64,000 nt of DNA from RI-92 sp037384645 (GTDB taxonomy: Bacteria; Pseudomonadota; Gammaproteobacteria; UBA6429; Thiohalophilaceae), in assembly GCA_037384645.1 (NCBI GenBank), contig JARRNT010000018.1, positions 59,726 to 123,725 on the forward strand. Direction: 5' to 3'. The position numbers and the translations under genes are program-made. Position 1 is the first letter of the stretch. Each line of letters begins with the position of its first letter. The notes under the pieces were generated by a model, which was not told the DNA's origin, did not search any database, and worked only from the letters and a program-made list of their open reading frames with translations. Positions 1-7,868 of the stretch are shown here, piece by piece.

Positions 1-155
1 CGCTCAGCGCCATACTTGTCATACAGGCCTGATGTTGCCTTGTAGGTACCGCCGGCCACGCCGATATCTTCACCCATGGCGATGACCATTTTATCTCTCG
101 CCATTTCTTCGTCGTGGGCGCGACGTATCGCTTCCCAATAAGCTGTTTCTGCCAT
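1..155 (-). CDS. pdhB: Pyruvate dehydrogenase E1 component, beta subunit (N-terminal part only)
   Basis: The first 51 codons of a gene that runs off the left edge of the window. The reading starts MAETAYWEAIRRAHDEEM and continues through VIAMGEDIGVAGGTYKAT, which is the N-terminus of the transketolase-like beta subunit of 2-oxo acid dehydrogenase E1. It pairs with the alpha subunit to decarboxylate pyruvate and pass the acetyl group to E2. It begins 20 bp after the pdhA stop codon, with a GAGGAA ribosome-binding sequence before the ATG, so the two are cotranscribed. An acetoin or branched-chain dehydrogenase beta subunit cannot be excluded because the rest of the protein lies outside the window. 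Confidence 0.85.
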   Translation of the reverse strand, partial: MAETAYWEAIRRAHDEEMARDKMVIAMGEDIGVAGGTYKATSGLYDKYGAE

Positions 156-175
156 GATGCTTGCTTCCTCGGAAT

Positions 176-1189
176 TTATTTTTGCAGGGGACCAATCCAG
201 CGCGGGTCCGGATTATCGTCCAACACGTACTTGTTCAGGTCTGACACCGCCGGCTCGGGGCTTTCCTCGGCAAACTTGATGATGTCGTGCTCGATCTCGT
301 GATCGATTTCCTTTTCCATGGCCTTGATGTCATCTGCCGTAATGACGTTGGCCTTGATCAGGCGATCGCTGTAGGTCTTGATGGGGTCGCGCTTTTCCCA
401 TTCCTGCTCTTCGTCGCGGGTACGGTAACCCTTGGCATCGGACATGGAGTGACCGCGGAACCGGTAAGTGATGAATTCGATGAAGTAAGGTTTGGATTCA
501 TTGCGCACGTAGTCAATAGCCTTCTTTGCTTCGCTCATGACCACGTCGATATCCATCCCGTCGTGCTTGCTGGACTTCATGTTATAGGCGGTATCCACCC
601 GTTTGTATTGCTGTGGTTGTGCGGTGGAACGATCCAGCGAGGTGCCAATGGCGTAACCGTTGTTTTCGCAGACGAACAGCACCGGCAGATTCCAGACTGA
701 CGCCATATTCAGGGTTTCGTGGAAGGTACCCTGGTTATTGGCGCCGTCACCGAGGAAACAGATTGCGATCTGCTTCGTACCTTTGTGTTTGCAGGCCATG
801 CCCAGACCGGCGGCCAGCGGGAAGGGCTGGCCCACGAGAGCATAACCGCCCATGAAATTCTGACTGGCATCAAAGATATGCATGGAACCACCACGGCCCT
901 TTGAGGAACCGGTTTCCTTGCCGTAAAGTTCAGCCATGACCTCGCGCGGCTTCGCGCCAGTCTTGATCGCATGAATGTGGTCGCGATAACCGGTAATCAC
1001 GTAATCGTTCTTTTCACCCTGATGGGTTACTGCCATTTCCAGCACACCGGTGGCAACGGCTTCCTGGCCGGAATATAAATGGAGAAAGCCACCAACCTTG
1101 CGCTCCATGTAGGCCTCGAAACAACGGTCTTCGAATCGGCGATAGAAAATCATTTCGCGCAGCAGGCGCTTCTTATCAGCGTCAGTCAT
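176..1189 (-). CDS. pdhA: Pyruvate dehydrogenase E1 component, alpha subunit
   Basis: A 337-residue ThDP-dependent E1 alpha subunit. The thiamine diphosphate motif runs from GDGANNQG near residue 147 to the ENNGYAIGT segment near 175. The region RGGSMHIFD near 100 is also typical of the family. Together with PdhB it carries out the first, decarboxylating step of the pyruvate dehydrogenase complex in the cytoplasm. Length is normal for the heterotetrameric type of E1; enteric bacteria instead have a single-chain AceE. An AAGGAACC sequence lies just before the ATG. It is the first gene seen of a minus-strand operon continuing into pdhB. Substrate preference (pyruvate against acetoin or branched-chain oxo acids) is inferred from family resemblance only. 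Confidence 0.9.
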   Translation of the reverse strand: MTDADKKRLLREMIFYRRFEDRCFEAYMERKVGGFLHLYSGQEAVATGVLEMAVTHQGEKNDYVITGYRDHIHAIKTGAKPREVMAELYGKETGSSKGRGGSMHIFDASQNFMGGYALVGQPFPLAAGLGMACKHKGTKQIAICFLGDGANNQGTFHETLNMASVWNLPVLFVCENNGYAIGTSLDRSTAQPQQYKRVDTAYNMKSSKHDGMDIDVVMSEAKKAIDYVRNESKPYFIEFITYRFRGHSMSDAKGYRTRDEEQEWEKRDPIKTYSDRLIKANVITADDIKAMEKEIDHEIEHDIIKFAEESPEPAVSDLNKYVLDDNPDPRWIGPLQK

Positions 1190-1482
1190 GCAGGTTCCTT
1201 AATTTTTGTGAAGCGAGGGATTCGGGTGGCGAAATTATAACCATCACCCGAACGTCAAAGGCGCGTATGATCGGCTTTTTCCCGGGGAAAATCAAGAAAT
1301 CCCCTTTAAATACACGGGGCTAAGAGTAAAATCACACTGCGACGGCATGATTTGGTGCATTGCACCACAGCTTTTCGCCCTACGCCCAACTAAACAGCAC
1401 TATAGAAATGGGCACGCACACCGATATAGTTGCTAGCTATTTAATTTTTCTACCAAAACCCAATTTAAATGAAAATAATTTT

Positions 1483-1905
1483 ATGAGCGCAGCAAGCGAT
1501 CACGTGATAGCAGAGCATAATGTCATGGCCTGGTGTATGGGTATGACCGAATCCGTCAAAAATGCCGACCTCGACAAGCATATGGGCCTGGTTTCCAGTC
1601 GGGTCAAGGTCTACGGTGTCCCCAGCAAGGATGTTATTGAATATGCTGACTGGAAGGCACGCCGCAACTATGAATTCAGTAACAACGAAATCCTGGCGTT
1701 AAATTATCTGAAAGTCCGCATTATCAGCAGCACGCTGCGGCGGGTCCGTTTTTCGACGAACGAGACGAGCGTATCGAAAAATGGCAAAATACTGCTCCTG
1801 AACAAGAGCATTATCCTCGAGCACGAAGACGATGGTGTCTGGCGTGTGGTGGAAGAAAATGTGACCGACTGGCAAATCAGGAATATCGACCTTAGTAAAT
1901 TTTAA
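1483..1905 (+). CDS. NTF2-like (SnoaL-fold) hypothetical protein
   Basis: A 140-residue protein when started at the ATG beginning MSAASDHVIAEHN; the frame is open upstream to 1360, but that part is AT-rich and unlike the rest. The pattern of a conserved W near residue 12, GVPSKDVIEYADWKARRNYEF in the middle and an EHEDDGVWRVVEENVTDW end is that of nuclear transport factor 2-like proteins, a fold used by many small binding proteins and enzymes. No catalytic assignment is possible. It ends 2 bp before fumC starts, so the two may be transcribed together. The 290 bp upstream, back to pdhA, contain no other gene that I can see. Confidence 0.6.
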   Translation: MSAASDHVIAEHNVMAWCMGMTESVKNADLDKHMGLVSSRVKVYGVPSKDVIEYADWKARRNYEFSNNEILALNYLKVRIISSTLRRVRFSTNETSVSKNGKILLLNKSIILEHEDDGVWRVVEENVTDWQIRNIDLSKF

Positions 1906-1907
1906 TC

Positions 1908-3293
1908 ATGGCAGATACCAGGTTCAGGACCGAACGAGACAGCATGGGTGAGCTCCAGGTCCCGCAAGATGCACTTTACGGTGCGCAAACCCAGCGTGCT
2001 ATCGACAATTTTCCCATCAGCGATCTGCGTATGCCGCGTGCCTTTATTCGCGCACTCGGACTGATCAAAGCTGCCTGTGCCAGCGCCAACACCGAACTGG
2101 GTTTGCTCGACGACAAGATTGCCGCAGCCATCCAGCAAAGCGCACAATCCGTGGCAGGCGGGGAATACGACAGCCAGTTTCCTGTTGACGTGTTCCAGAC
2201 TGGTTCCGGCACCAGTACCAACATGAATGCCAACGAAGTGATCGCCCGCCTGGCCTCCGACAAGCTGGGCAAGCCGGTGCATCCCAACGATCACGTCAAC
2301 ATGAGTCAGAGTTCCAATGATGTGATCCCGACCGGCATCCATGTCAGCGCCTGCCTGGAGATCGAGGAAAAGCTGTTACCCGCGCTCGCCCACCTGAACA
2401 ACACGATCGAAATTCGCGCACAGGAGCTGGCGACGGTCACCAAGACCGGTCGGACTCACCTGATGGACGCGATGCCGGTGACACTGGGCCAGGAACTGGG
2501 TGCCTGGGCCAGCCAGATCAAACAGGGTATGTATCGTATCCAGGCCTCACTGACCCGCATGCGTGCCCTGCCACTGGGCGGCACTGCAGTCGGCACCGGG
2601 ATCAACGCCCATCCGGAATTCGGACCACGCGTGGCAAAGGCCCTGAAGTTACACACGGGGTTTGCCTTCACGCCCATGGAAAACCTGTTCGTGGGACTTG
2701 CCAGCCAGGATGCCGCGGTGGAAATGAGCGGCCAGCTCAAAACCGTGGCCGTGTCGCTGAGCAAGATTGTCAATGACTTGCGCTGGATGAACTCCGGTCC
2801 CCTCGCCGGCCTGGGCGAGATCGCCCTGCCGGCCCTGCAACCCGGCAGTTCGATCATGCCGGGGAAAGTGAACCCCGTGATTCCGGAAGCGGTGGCCATG
2901 GTCTGCGCCCAGGTGATTGGTAATGACGCCACGATCACCCTCGCCGGTCAGGCCGGCAACTTCCAGCTCAACGTGATGTTACCCGTCATTGCCTATAACC
3001 TGTTGCAGAGTATCGAAATACTGGCTAACGCGGCGCGAACACTTGCCGACAAGGCGATTGCCGGATTCAGCGTCAACCAGGACAACATCCAGTCTGCACT
3101 GGACAAGAATCCCATCCTGGTGACGGCACTGAACCGTGTGATTGGCTATGAGAAGGGTGCTGCCATCGCCAAACAGGCCTACGCTGAAGGCCGACCCATT
3201 ATCGATGTCGCCAGGGAAAACACCGATTTAAGTGAAGACGAACTAAAACAATTGCTCGATCCAGCCAAACTCACCCGTGGCGGTATCGACTAG
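1908..3293 (+). CDS. fumC: Fumarate hydratase class II
   Basis: A 461-residue member of the fumarase/aspartase superfamily. The signature GSSIMPGKVNP lies near residue 313, and the substrate-binding segments TGSGTSTNMN near 98 and SQSSNDVIPT near 130 are present. The enzyme interconverts fumarate and malate in the citric acid cycle and, being class II, has no iron-sulfur cluster. The length matches E. coli FumC. It follows the NTF2-like gene with 2 bp between them. The HPNDHVN and GRTHLMDA segments favour fumarase over aspartase or argininosuccinate lyase. Confidence 0.96.
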   Translation: MADTRFRTERDSMGELQVPQDALYGAQTQRAIDNFPISDLRMPRAFIRALGLIKAACASANTELGLLDDKIAAAIQQSAQSVAGGEYDSQFPVDVFQTGSGTSTNMNANEVIARLASDKLGKPVHPNDHVNMSQSSNDVIPTGIHVSACLEIEEKLLPALAHLNNTIEIRAQELATVTKTGRTHLMDAMPVTLGQELGAWASQIKQGMYRIQASLTRMRALPLGGTAVGTGINAHPEFGPRVAKALKLHTGFAFTPMENLFVGLASQDAAVEMSGQLKTVAVSLSKIVNDLRWMNSGPLAGLGEIALPALQPGSSIMPGKVNPVIPEAVAMVCAQVIGNDATITLAGQAGNFQLNVMLPVIAYNLLQSIEILANAARTLADKAIAGFSVNQDNIQSALDKNPILVTALNRVIGYEKGAAIAKQAYAEGRPIIDVARENTDLSEDELKQLLDPAKLTRGGID

Positions 3294-3357
3294 ACTTCAC
3301 TCACACCGCCGCGACTCGGGTAGAATATAGTCACTGACAACACGCCCGAATCGCCGT

Positions 3358-4119
3358 ATGAACACCGAATTCAAGGACCACTTCTCCAGCCAGTCACAGC
3401 AGTATCAGCGCTTTCGCCCGCTGTATCCCCCTGCCCTGTATCAATGGCTGGCCAGGCAAGCGCCTGCGCGGGAACTGGCCTGGGACTGTGCCACCGGCAA
3501 CGGCCAGGCGGCCCGCGCCCTCGCTGAATTCTTTGCCGAAGTCATTGCGACCGATGCCAGCGCCAGCCAGATTGCCCAATGCGCGCCTTCGCCACGAGTT
3601 ATATATAAAGTTGCCCGCGCAGAACAGGCACCGTTTTCTGATCACAGCGTTGACCTGGTAACCGTCGCCCAGGCACTGCACTGGTTTGAGCTGACGGCGT
3701 TTTATGCGGAAGCCGCCAGGGTGCTCAAACCTGACGGCGTGCTCGCGGTGTGGAGTTATCAAATGTTATCGATCACGCCGGCGGTCGACGCCATCGTCGA
3801 GCATTATTACCACGAAGTGGTCGGGCCGTACTGGCCGCCGGAACGACGCCTGGTGGAACAGGGTTATGCGCCGCTACCGCCCCCCTTTCGGGAAATTGAC
3901 GTGCCGGCCTTCGCCATGTCCAGCGAATGGAACCTGGAAGAGTTGCTGGGCTATCTGGGCACCTGGTCAGCCAGCGTGTATTACCGCAAGGATCAGCAAC
4001 ACGACCCGTTGTCGCATATTCGAGATTCGCTGGCACAGACCTGGGGCGATCCGTCTCAGCGTCGGCGCGTGCAGTGGCCGTTACGACTACGCGTGGGCCG
4101 TAACGCAACACAAACATGA
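3358..4119 (+). CDS. Class I SAM-dependent methyltransferase
   Basis: A 253-residue methyltransferase. Motif I is DCATGNGQAA near residue 42, followed by the acidic loop VIATDAS, and motif IV is VDLVTVAQALHWF near 97, as in the YcgJ/Tmt1-like group that acts on small acids. The C-terminal RRVQWPLRLRVGR is a usual ending for this group, so the protein appears complete. Its stop codon overlaps the start of the next gene by an ATGA, suggesting translational coupling. The substrate is unknown; trans-aconitate or another carboxylic acid is a family-based guess, interesting only because fumC is just upstream. Confidence 0.8.
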   Translation: MNTEFKDHFSSQSQQYQRFRPLYPPALYQWLARQAPARELAWDCATGNGQAARALAEFFAEVIATDASASQIAQCAPSPRVIYKVARAEQAPFSDHSVDLVTVAQALHWFELTAFYAEAARVLKPDGVLAVWSYQMLSITPAVDAIVEHYYHEVVGPYWPPERRLVEQGYAPLPPPFREIDVPAFAMSSEWNLEELLGYLGTWSASVYYRKDQQHDPLSHIRDSLAQTWGDPSQRRRVQWPLRLRVGRNATQT

Positions 4120-4496
4120 TTATTTATATTTTCAAATTCATCCATGTCGCTTGCGCGATACTTTCTATCAGCGGCTTTCTGGCGCGTAGCTGGCTCAGGT
4201 TCACGGCACCGACATACCTGCGGCAACGCTGGGTCAAAGTCACACCACACGTCATTGACACCCTGTTGCTGGCCTCGGCCATCGTGCTGGTCATCCTGAC
4301 CCGGCAATACCCGTTTGTTGCCCCCTGGGTCACGACAAAACTGCTGCTCGTGTTTGTCTACATCGGCTTTGGCATGATCACCCTGCGTTTTGCACGAACC
4401 CGGTTAATGACGCTGGCGGGATTCATTGGCGCCTGCCTGAGTTTTTCCTATATCATTGCGGTGGCACTGACCCGCCAGCCCTGGCCCTTTAGCTAA
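4116..4496 (+). CDS. SirB2-family membrane protein
   Basis: A 126-residue protein with four predicted membrane helices, roughly residues 2-20, 47-65, 73-92 and 100-118. The opening IYIFKFIHVACAILSISGF and the pattern of conserved histidines (IHVACA, TPHVIDT) fit the SirB family of small inner-membrane proteins. The biochemical role of the family is not established. The start overlaps the methyltransferase stop by four bases, and pyrC follows 6 bp later, so this is probably a methyltransferase-sirB-pyrC transcription unit. Confidence 0.75.
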   Translation: MIIYIFKFIHVACAILSISGFLARSWLRFTAPTYLRQRWVKVTPHVIDTLLLASAIVLVILTRQYPFVAPWVTTKLLLVFVYIGFGMITLRFARTRLMTLAGFIGACLSFSYIIAVALTRQPWPFS

Positions 4497-4502
4497 GATA
4501 TT

Positions 4503-5534
4503 ATGACTTCACTGACGATTATCAAACCCGACGACTGGCACCTGCACGTGCGCGATCACGCGGTCCTTGCCAGCGTGGTCCCGGATACGACCCGTTGCTT
4601 TGCCCGCGCCATCATCATGCCAAACCTGAAACCGCCGGTCACCACGACTGAACAGGCCCTGGCCTATCGCGAGCGCGTGCTCGCTGCCGTTCCGCTCGGA
4701 ACACAATTCGAGCCGTTGATGACGCTGTATCTTACTGACAACACCGCGCCGGAAGAGATCATAAAAGCCAAAGCCAGCGGCAAGGTTCATGCCGTCAAAT
4801 ATTATCCTGCCGGTGCCACCACCAATTCCGATGATGGTGTCACTGATATCACACGCACCTACGCGGTCATGGAACAACTCGCCGAGAGTGGCATGCCACT
4901 GCTGATGCACGGTGAAGTCACCGACAGTGATGTTGATATATTCGATCGGGAACAGGTCTTTATCGATCGCATTTTAATGCCATTGACCGAACGCTACCCG
5001 GGATTACGCGTCGTACTGGAACATGTCACCACGGAACACGCCGTACAGTTTGTGCAGGACGCCGGCGAATATATTGCCGCCACCATTACTCCGCATCACT
5101 TGTTGTATAACCGCAATGCCATGTTCAGGGGCGGCATTCGCCCACACTACTTTTGTTTGCCAATACTAAAACGCGAGCGCCATCGCCGGGCCCTGGTACG
5201 CGCCGCCACCAGTGGCAGTCCGAAATTCTTTCTCGGCACCGACAGCGCCCCACACGCCGTCGATAAAAAGGAATCCAGTTGTGGTTGTGCCGGAATATAC
5301 AATGCACACGCCGCTATCGAATTCTATGCGGAGGTTTTTGAAGCGGCACAGGCACTGGACAAACTGGAGGCGTTCGCCAGTCGCAACGGCCCGGCATTTT
5401 ACCGGCTACCGGTGAACAGCGAGACGATTACCCTGAGCAAACAGGACTGGCAGGTGGCAACCAGCAAACCCCTGGGTCAGGACAAACTGATTCCCCTGCG
5501 CGCCGGTGAAACCATCCACTGGCGGATCATCTAA
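4503..5534 (+). CDS. pyrC: Dihydroorotase
   Basis: A 343-residue class II dihydroorotase that closes carbamoyl-aspartate to dihydroorotate in pyrimidine synthesis. The zinc-binding DWHLHVRD sits near residue 10, the carboxylated-lysine region VHAVKYYPAGATTNSD near 98, the zinc histidines in MHGEV near 137 and VLEHVTT near 175, and the catalytic aspartate in FLGTDSAPH near 247. Length matches E. coli PyrC. The spacing to the upstream membrane-protein gene suggests shared transcription. Confidence 0.96.
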   Translation: MTSLTIIKPDDWHLHVRDHAVLASVVPDTTRCFARAIIMPNLKPPVTTTEQALAYRERVLAAVPLGTQFEPLMTLYLTDNTAPEEIIKAKASGKVHAVKYYPAGATTNSDDGVTDITRTYAVMEQLAESGMPLLMHGEVTDSDVDIFDREQVFIDRILMPLTERYPGLRVVLEHVTTEHAVQFVQDAGEYIAATITPHHLLYNRNAMFRGGIRPHYFCLPILKRERHRRALVRAATSGSPKFFLGTDSAPHAVDKKESSCGCAGIYNAHAAIEFYAEVFEAAQALDKLEAFASRNGPAFYRLPVNSETITLSKQDWQVATSKPLGQDKLIPLRAGETIHWRII

Positions 5535-5580
5535 ATCCACGTTCCGAAACAGTGGAGAATCTTCCTGTTCCCGGTTTTTC

Positions 5581-5701
5581 AACGCAGAGACGCGGACGAC
5601 TCCAGGGAAGGAGGAGGTAGAATTGCGTCGGGAACAGCAATCGAGGACGCAGAGAAAAAAATAATGCTTTGCGTCCTCTGCGCACTCCGCGTCTCCGCGT
5701 T
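5581..5701. repeat. Long imperfect inverted repeat of the AACGCAGAGACGC type
   Basis: In the gap between convergent pyrC and the TraB/GumN gene lies a roughly 120-bp imperfect palindrome. The outer arms are AACGCAGAGACGCGGA (5581-5596) and TCCGCGTCTCCGCGTT (5686-5701), complementary with one mismatch. Inner arms GAGGACGC (5643-5650) and GCGTCCTC (5671-5678) are perfectly complementary. Similar GCAGAGACGC intergenic elements occur in many bacterial genomes as dispersed copies; that part is recollection, not something visible here. There is no U-tract, so a simple terminator is unlikely. Confidence 0.65.
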
Positions 5702-5739
5702 GTTCAAGGTATAAATAAAATCAGCCAGAATATACCTGC

Positions 5740-6630
5740 TCAATAGACGTATTTGACCAGATAGCCCTGCTGCTGCAATAGATTCAGAATGCCCTGTTTG
5801 CCGGGCAAATGCAGGGCACCCACGGCAATGAAAGCATGGCCTTCAAGCAGTTGCGACTGCATGCGCCTCACCATGCGCAGGTTACGGGAGATTATCAGGC
5901 GTTGTTCGACCTCTGTGGCCAGCCTGGTGTCGCCATTTTGCATTTGATTGTTGTTAATGGCCTGCAGCCCGGCCAGGTCGCGTGCCAGGTATAAATCAAT
6001 CAGGGTATCAATCAACGCCGCGGAATTTTCATAGTTGGCAATCGCATCATCCAGTAACACGAGTTGCTGCGACTGCGGCAACTTGTCAAACACCGCGATC
6101 TGTTCGGGGATCGTCTCCAGCGCATAAACCGGCATGCCACGCGCAACCGCGCGACGATAAAGGATCAGATCGAGAAACCGGTCAGACACGGGCTTGGGCA
6201 TGTTCAGCTGCACGGCAATGGCCCAGGGCTTCATGCGATCAACGACGGATGCCGGTACCGTATAATCTGCCATTAATTTCACGCATTTTTGATAGCGCGC
6301 CTTACCGACAATGTCCTTTAGCGTCTGGCCTGACGGTAACAACAGGGCCTTTTCCGTTTGAGTCATGGAATTCGCGCTCATGTCCAGTTCACCGGTAAAA
6401 CTCTGTGAATTGGCAAACGCCAGGGCAACCGCAGGCGGTAACCGGGTCACGCGGGCATCATCCGAATGGATAGTGCCGAACAGATAACTGGAAGCAATAC
6501 CGGGCTTGCTGATTTTCCATAAAACCCCGTGACTGAAATCACTGGCCCAGGCCGGCAATGCCAGCATTGCCAGCAGGATCCCGAGCCAGTACAGATAACC
6601 GCGTGGCTTGTGTGATTTCATCTGAGACAT
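5740..6630 (-). CDS. TraB/GumN family protein
   Basis: A 296-residue exported or membrane-anchored protein of the TraB/GumN family. Residues 11-29 form a hydrophobic signal or anchor (GYLYWLGILLAMLALPAWA). The family marker SSYLFGTIHSDDARVTRLP lies near 47, and the C-terminal AFIAVGALHLPGKQGILNLL near 270 is the second conserved block. The family includes TIKI-type metalloproteases, and the GTIH histidine and the GALHL histidine are the likely metal ligands. The bacterial role is unknown. It is transcribed convergently towards pyrC, with the inverted repeat at 5581-5701 between them. Confidence 0.8.
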   Translation of the reverse strand: MSQMKSHKPRGYLYWLGILLAMLALPAWASDFSHGVLWKISKPGIASSYLFGTIHSDDARVTRLPPAVALAFANSQSFTGELDMSANSMTQTEKALLLPSGQTLKDIVGKARYQKCVKLMADYTVPASVVDRMKPWAIAVQLNMPKPVSDRFLDLILYRRAVARGMPVYALETIPEQIAVFDKLPQSQQLVLLDDAIANYENSAALIDTLIDLYLARDLAGLQAINNNQMQNGDTRLATEVEQRLIISRNLRMVRRMQSQLLEGHAFIAVGALHLPGKQGILNLLQQQGYLVKYVY

Positions 6631-6703
6631 TATCCCGGTATTTCCTGTTTAGCCCGCAAGGGAGGTATGAATTTTACAGGCGATTCGATATGCTGTGTAA
6701 ATC

Positions 6704-7354
6704 ATGCACGAACAATCTGAATCAAGCGCCCCACCCCTGCTGGCGCGCCGGTTCCGCGGGTTCCTGCCCGTCATTATCGATGTGGAAACCGCCGGATTCG
6801 AACCGGGCAAACATGCCTTGCTGGAAATCGCCGCCGTCCCGATACTCCTCGACAGCGAGGGATTTTTTCGGCCTGGCGCCACCATCGCCTGCCATGTCGC
6901 CCCGTTCAGTGGTGCCCAGTTCGATCCCAAGGCTCTGGAATTTAACGGCATCGATCCGCACCACCCGTTTCGGTTTGCCAAACCAGAAGCGGAAGCGCTC
7001 GAACACATCTTCAAGCCTGTTCGCCTGCTGATCAAAACCCACCATTGCAGCCGCGCCATCCTGGTGGGACACAACCCGTTTTTTGACCTGAGCTTCATGA
7101 AAGCGGCCATCGAGCGGTGCAAGATCAAAAAGCATCCATTCCATTCCTTCAGTACCTTTGATACCGCGACCCTCGGTGGTCTCGCCTATGGGCAGACCGT
7201 GCTGGCCCGCGCCGCGATCGCCGCGGGCATTGAATGGAATGCCGCCGAAGCCCACTCAGCGATTTACGACGCCGAAAAGACAGCCGAATTGTTCTGCCGT
7301 ATCGTCAACAAGTGGGATCAGAATATCGGTATTCCCCTGCGTGATGACGATTAA
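6704..7354 (+). CDS. rnt: Ribonuclease T
   Basis: A 216-residue DEDDh exonuclease. The three Exo motifs are visible: IIDVETAG near residue 24, VGHNPFFDLSFM near 122, and AHSAIYDAEKTAELF near 182, holding the catalytic Asp-Glu-Asp-Asp and the histidine. RNase T trims the 3' ends of tRNAs and other small stable RNAs and turns over the tRNA CCA end. Size and sequence layout match E. coli Rnt rather than the proofreading subunit DnaQ. A strong hairpin terminator directly follows the stop codon. Confidence 0.94.
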   Translation: MHEQSESSAPPLLARRFRGFLPVIIDVETAGFEPGKHALLEIAAVPILLDSEGFFRPGATIACHVAPFSGAQFDPKALEFNGIDPHHPFRFAKPEAEALEHIFKPVRLLIKTHHCSRAILVGHNPFFDLSFMKAAIERCKIKKHPFHSFSTFDTATLGGLAYGQTVLARAAIAAGIEWNAAEAHSAIYDAEKTAELFCRIVNKWDQNIGIPLRDDD

Positions 7355-7378
7355 AAAAGCCCGCGGTCGCGGGCTTTT
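7355..7378. terminator. Bidirectional rho-independent terminator between rnt and grxD
   Basis: An 11-bp perfect stem, AAAAGCCCGCG with CGCGGGCTTTT, and a two-base apex (in practice a four-base loop). The A-run on one side and T-run on the other make it usable in both directions for the convergent genes on either side. It begins at the rnt stop codon. Confidence 0.9.
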
Positions 7379-7404
7379 CACTCAGGTTCCTGGCTTGCAC
7401 TGGC

Positions 7405-7722
7405 TCAGGCTGCGGCATCGCCTACCATCTTTTGCAGCTCGCCTTTCTGGTAGAGCTCCAGGGTAATATCACAGCCACCAATCAGCTCACCATTGATGTA
7501 GATTTGCGGGAACGTCGGCCAGTTCTGATAACGCGGCAGATTCTCGAAGATCTCCGGGTCCATCAGCACGTTGACGTGGGCAAACTCCTTGCCGCAGGAC
7601 TGTAAGGCCTGAGCGGCACGCATGGAGAAGCCGCACTGTGGCATTTGTGGTGTGCCTTTCATAAAAATGACAATGGGGTTGTCTTTTACAATCTTGTCGA
7701 TACGTTGCAATACGTCATCCAT
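7405..7722 (-). CDS. grxD: Monothiol glutaredoxin (Grx4 type)
   Basis: A 105-residue monothiol glutaredoxin. The active site is CGFS (MPQCGFSMRA near residue 29), and the glutathione-binding WPTFPQIYINGELIGGCDI near 68-86 is intact. Proteins of this type bind a 2Fe-2S cluster with glutathione and help deliver clusters and sense iron. Length is normal. The gene stands alone between convergent rnt and the hydantoinase gene upstream. A perfect palindrome ATTCTA-ATA-TAGAAT lies at 7787-7801, about 65 bp before the start codon, and could be an operator. Confidence 0.94.
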   Translation of the reverse strand: MDDVLQRIDKIVKDNPIVIFMKGTPQMPQCGFSMRAAQALQSCGKEFAHVNVLMDPEIFENLPRYQNWPTFPQIYINGELIGGCDITLELYQKGELQKMVGDAAA

Positions 7723-7786
7723 CGTGGTTCCTCTTTAATCTCTGGTTCGTGCGCCTGGCCGCAATGGGCCCTTAAAATATCAGTCT

Positions 7787-7801
7787 ATTCTAATATAGAA
7801 T
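7787..7801. promoter_or_regulatory. Palindrome upstream of grxD
   Basis: ATTCTA and TAGAAT form a perfect six-base dyad around ATA in the grxD upstream region. Its size and position suit a dimeric regulator, but I cannot match it to a named box with confidence. Confidence 0.4.
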
Positions 7802-7868
7802 CGACCAAGATGGAATATCCTAGTCACATACTCAGTTATTAGGTCGACACGATAAAATTTCAAGCCGG

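Noticed and set aside
1360..1482. Longer start of the NTF2-like gene at 1360
   Set aside because: The extra 41 residues are encoded by AT-rich sequence and do not resemble the rest of the family.
7787..7801. Naming the grxD palindrome an IscR or Fur box
   Set aside because: The dyad is real but the bases do not match either consensus well enough.
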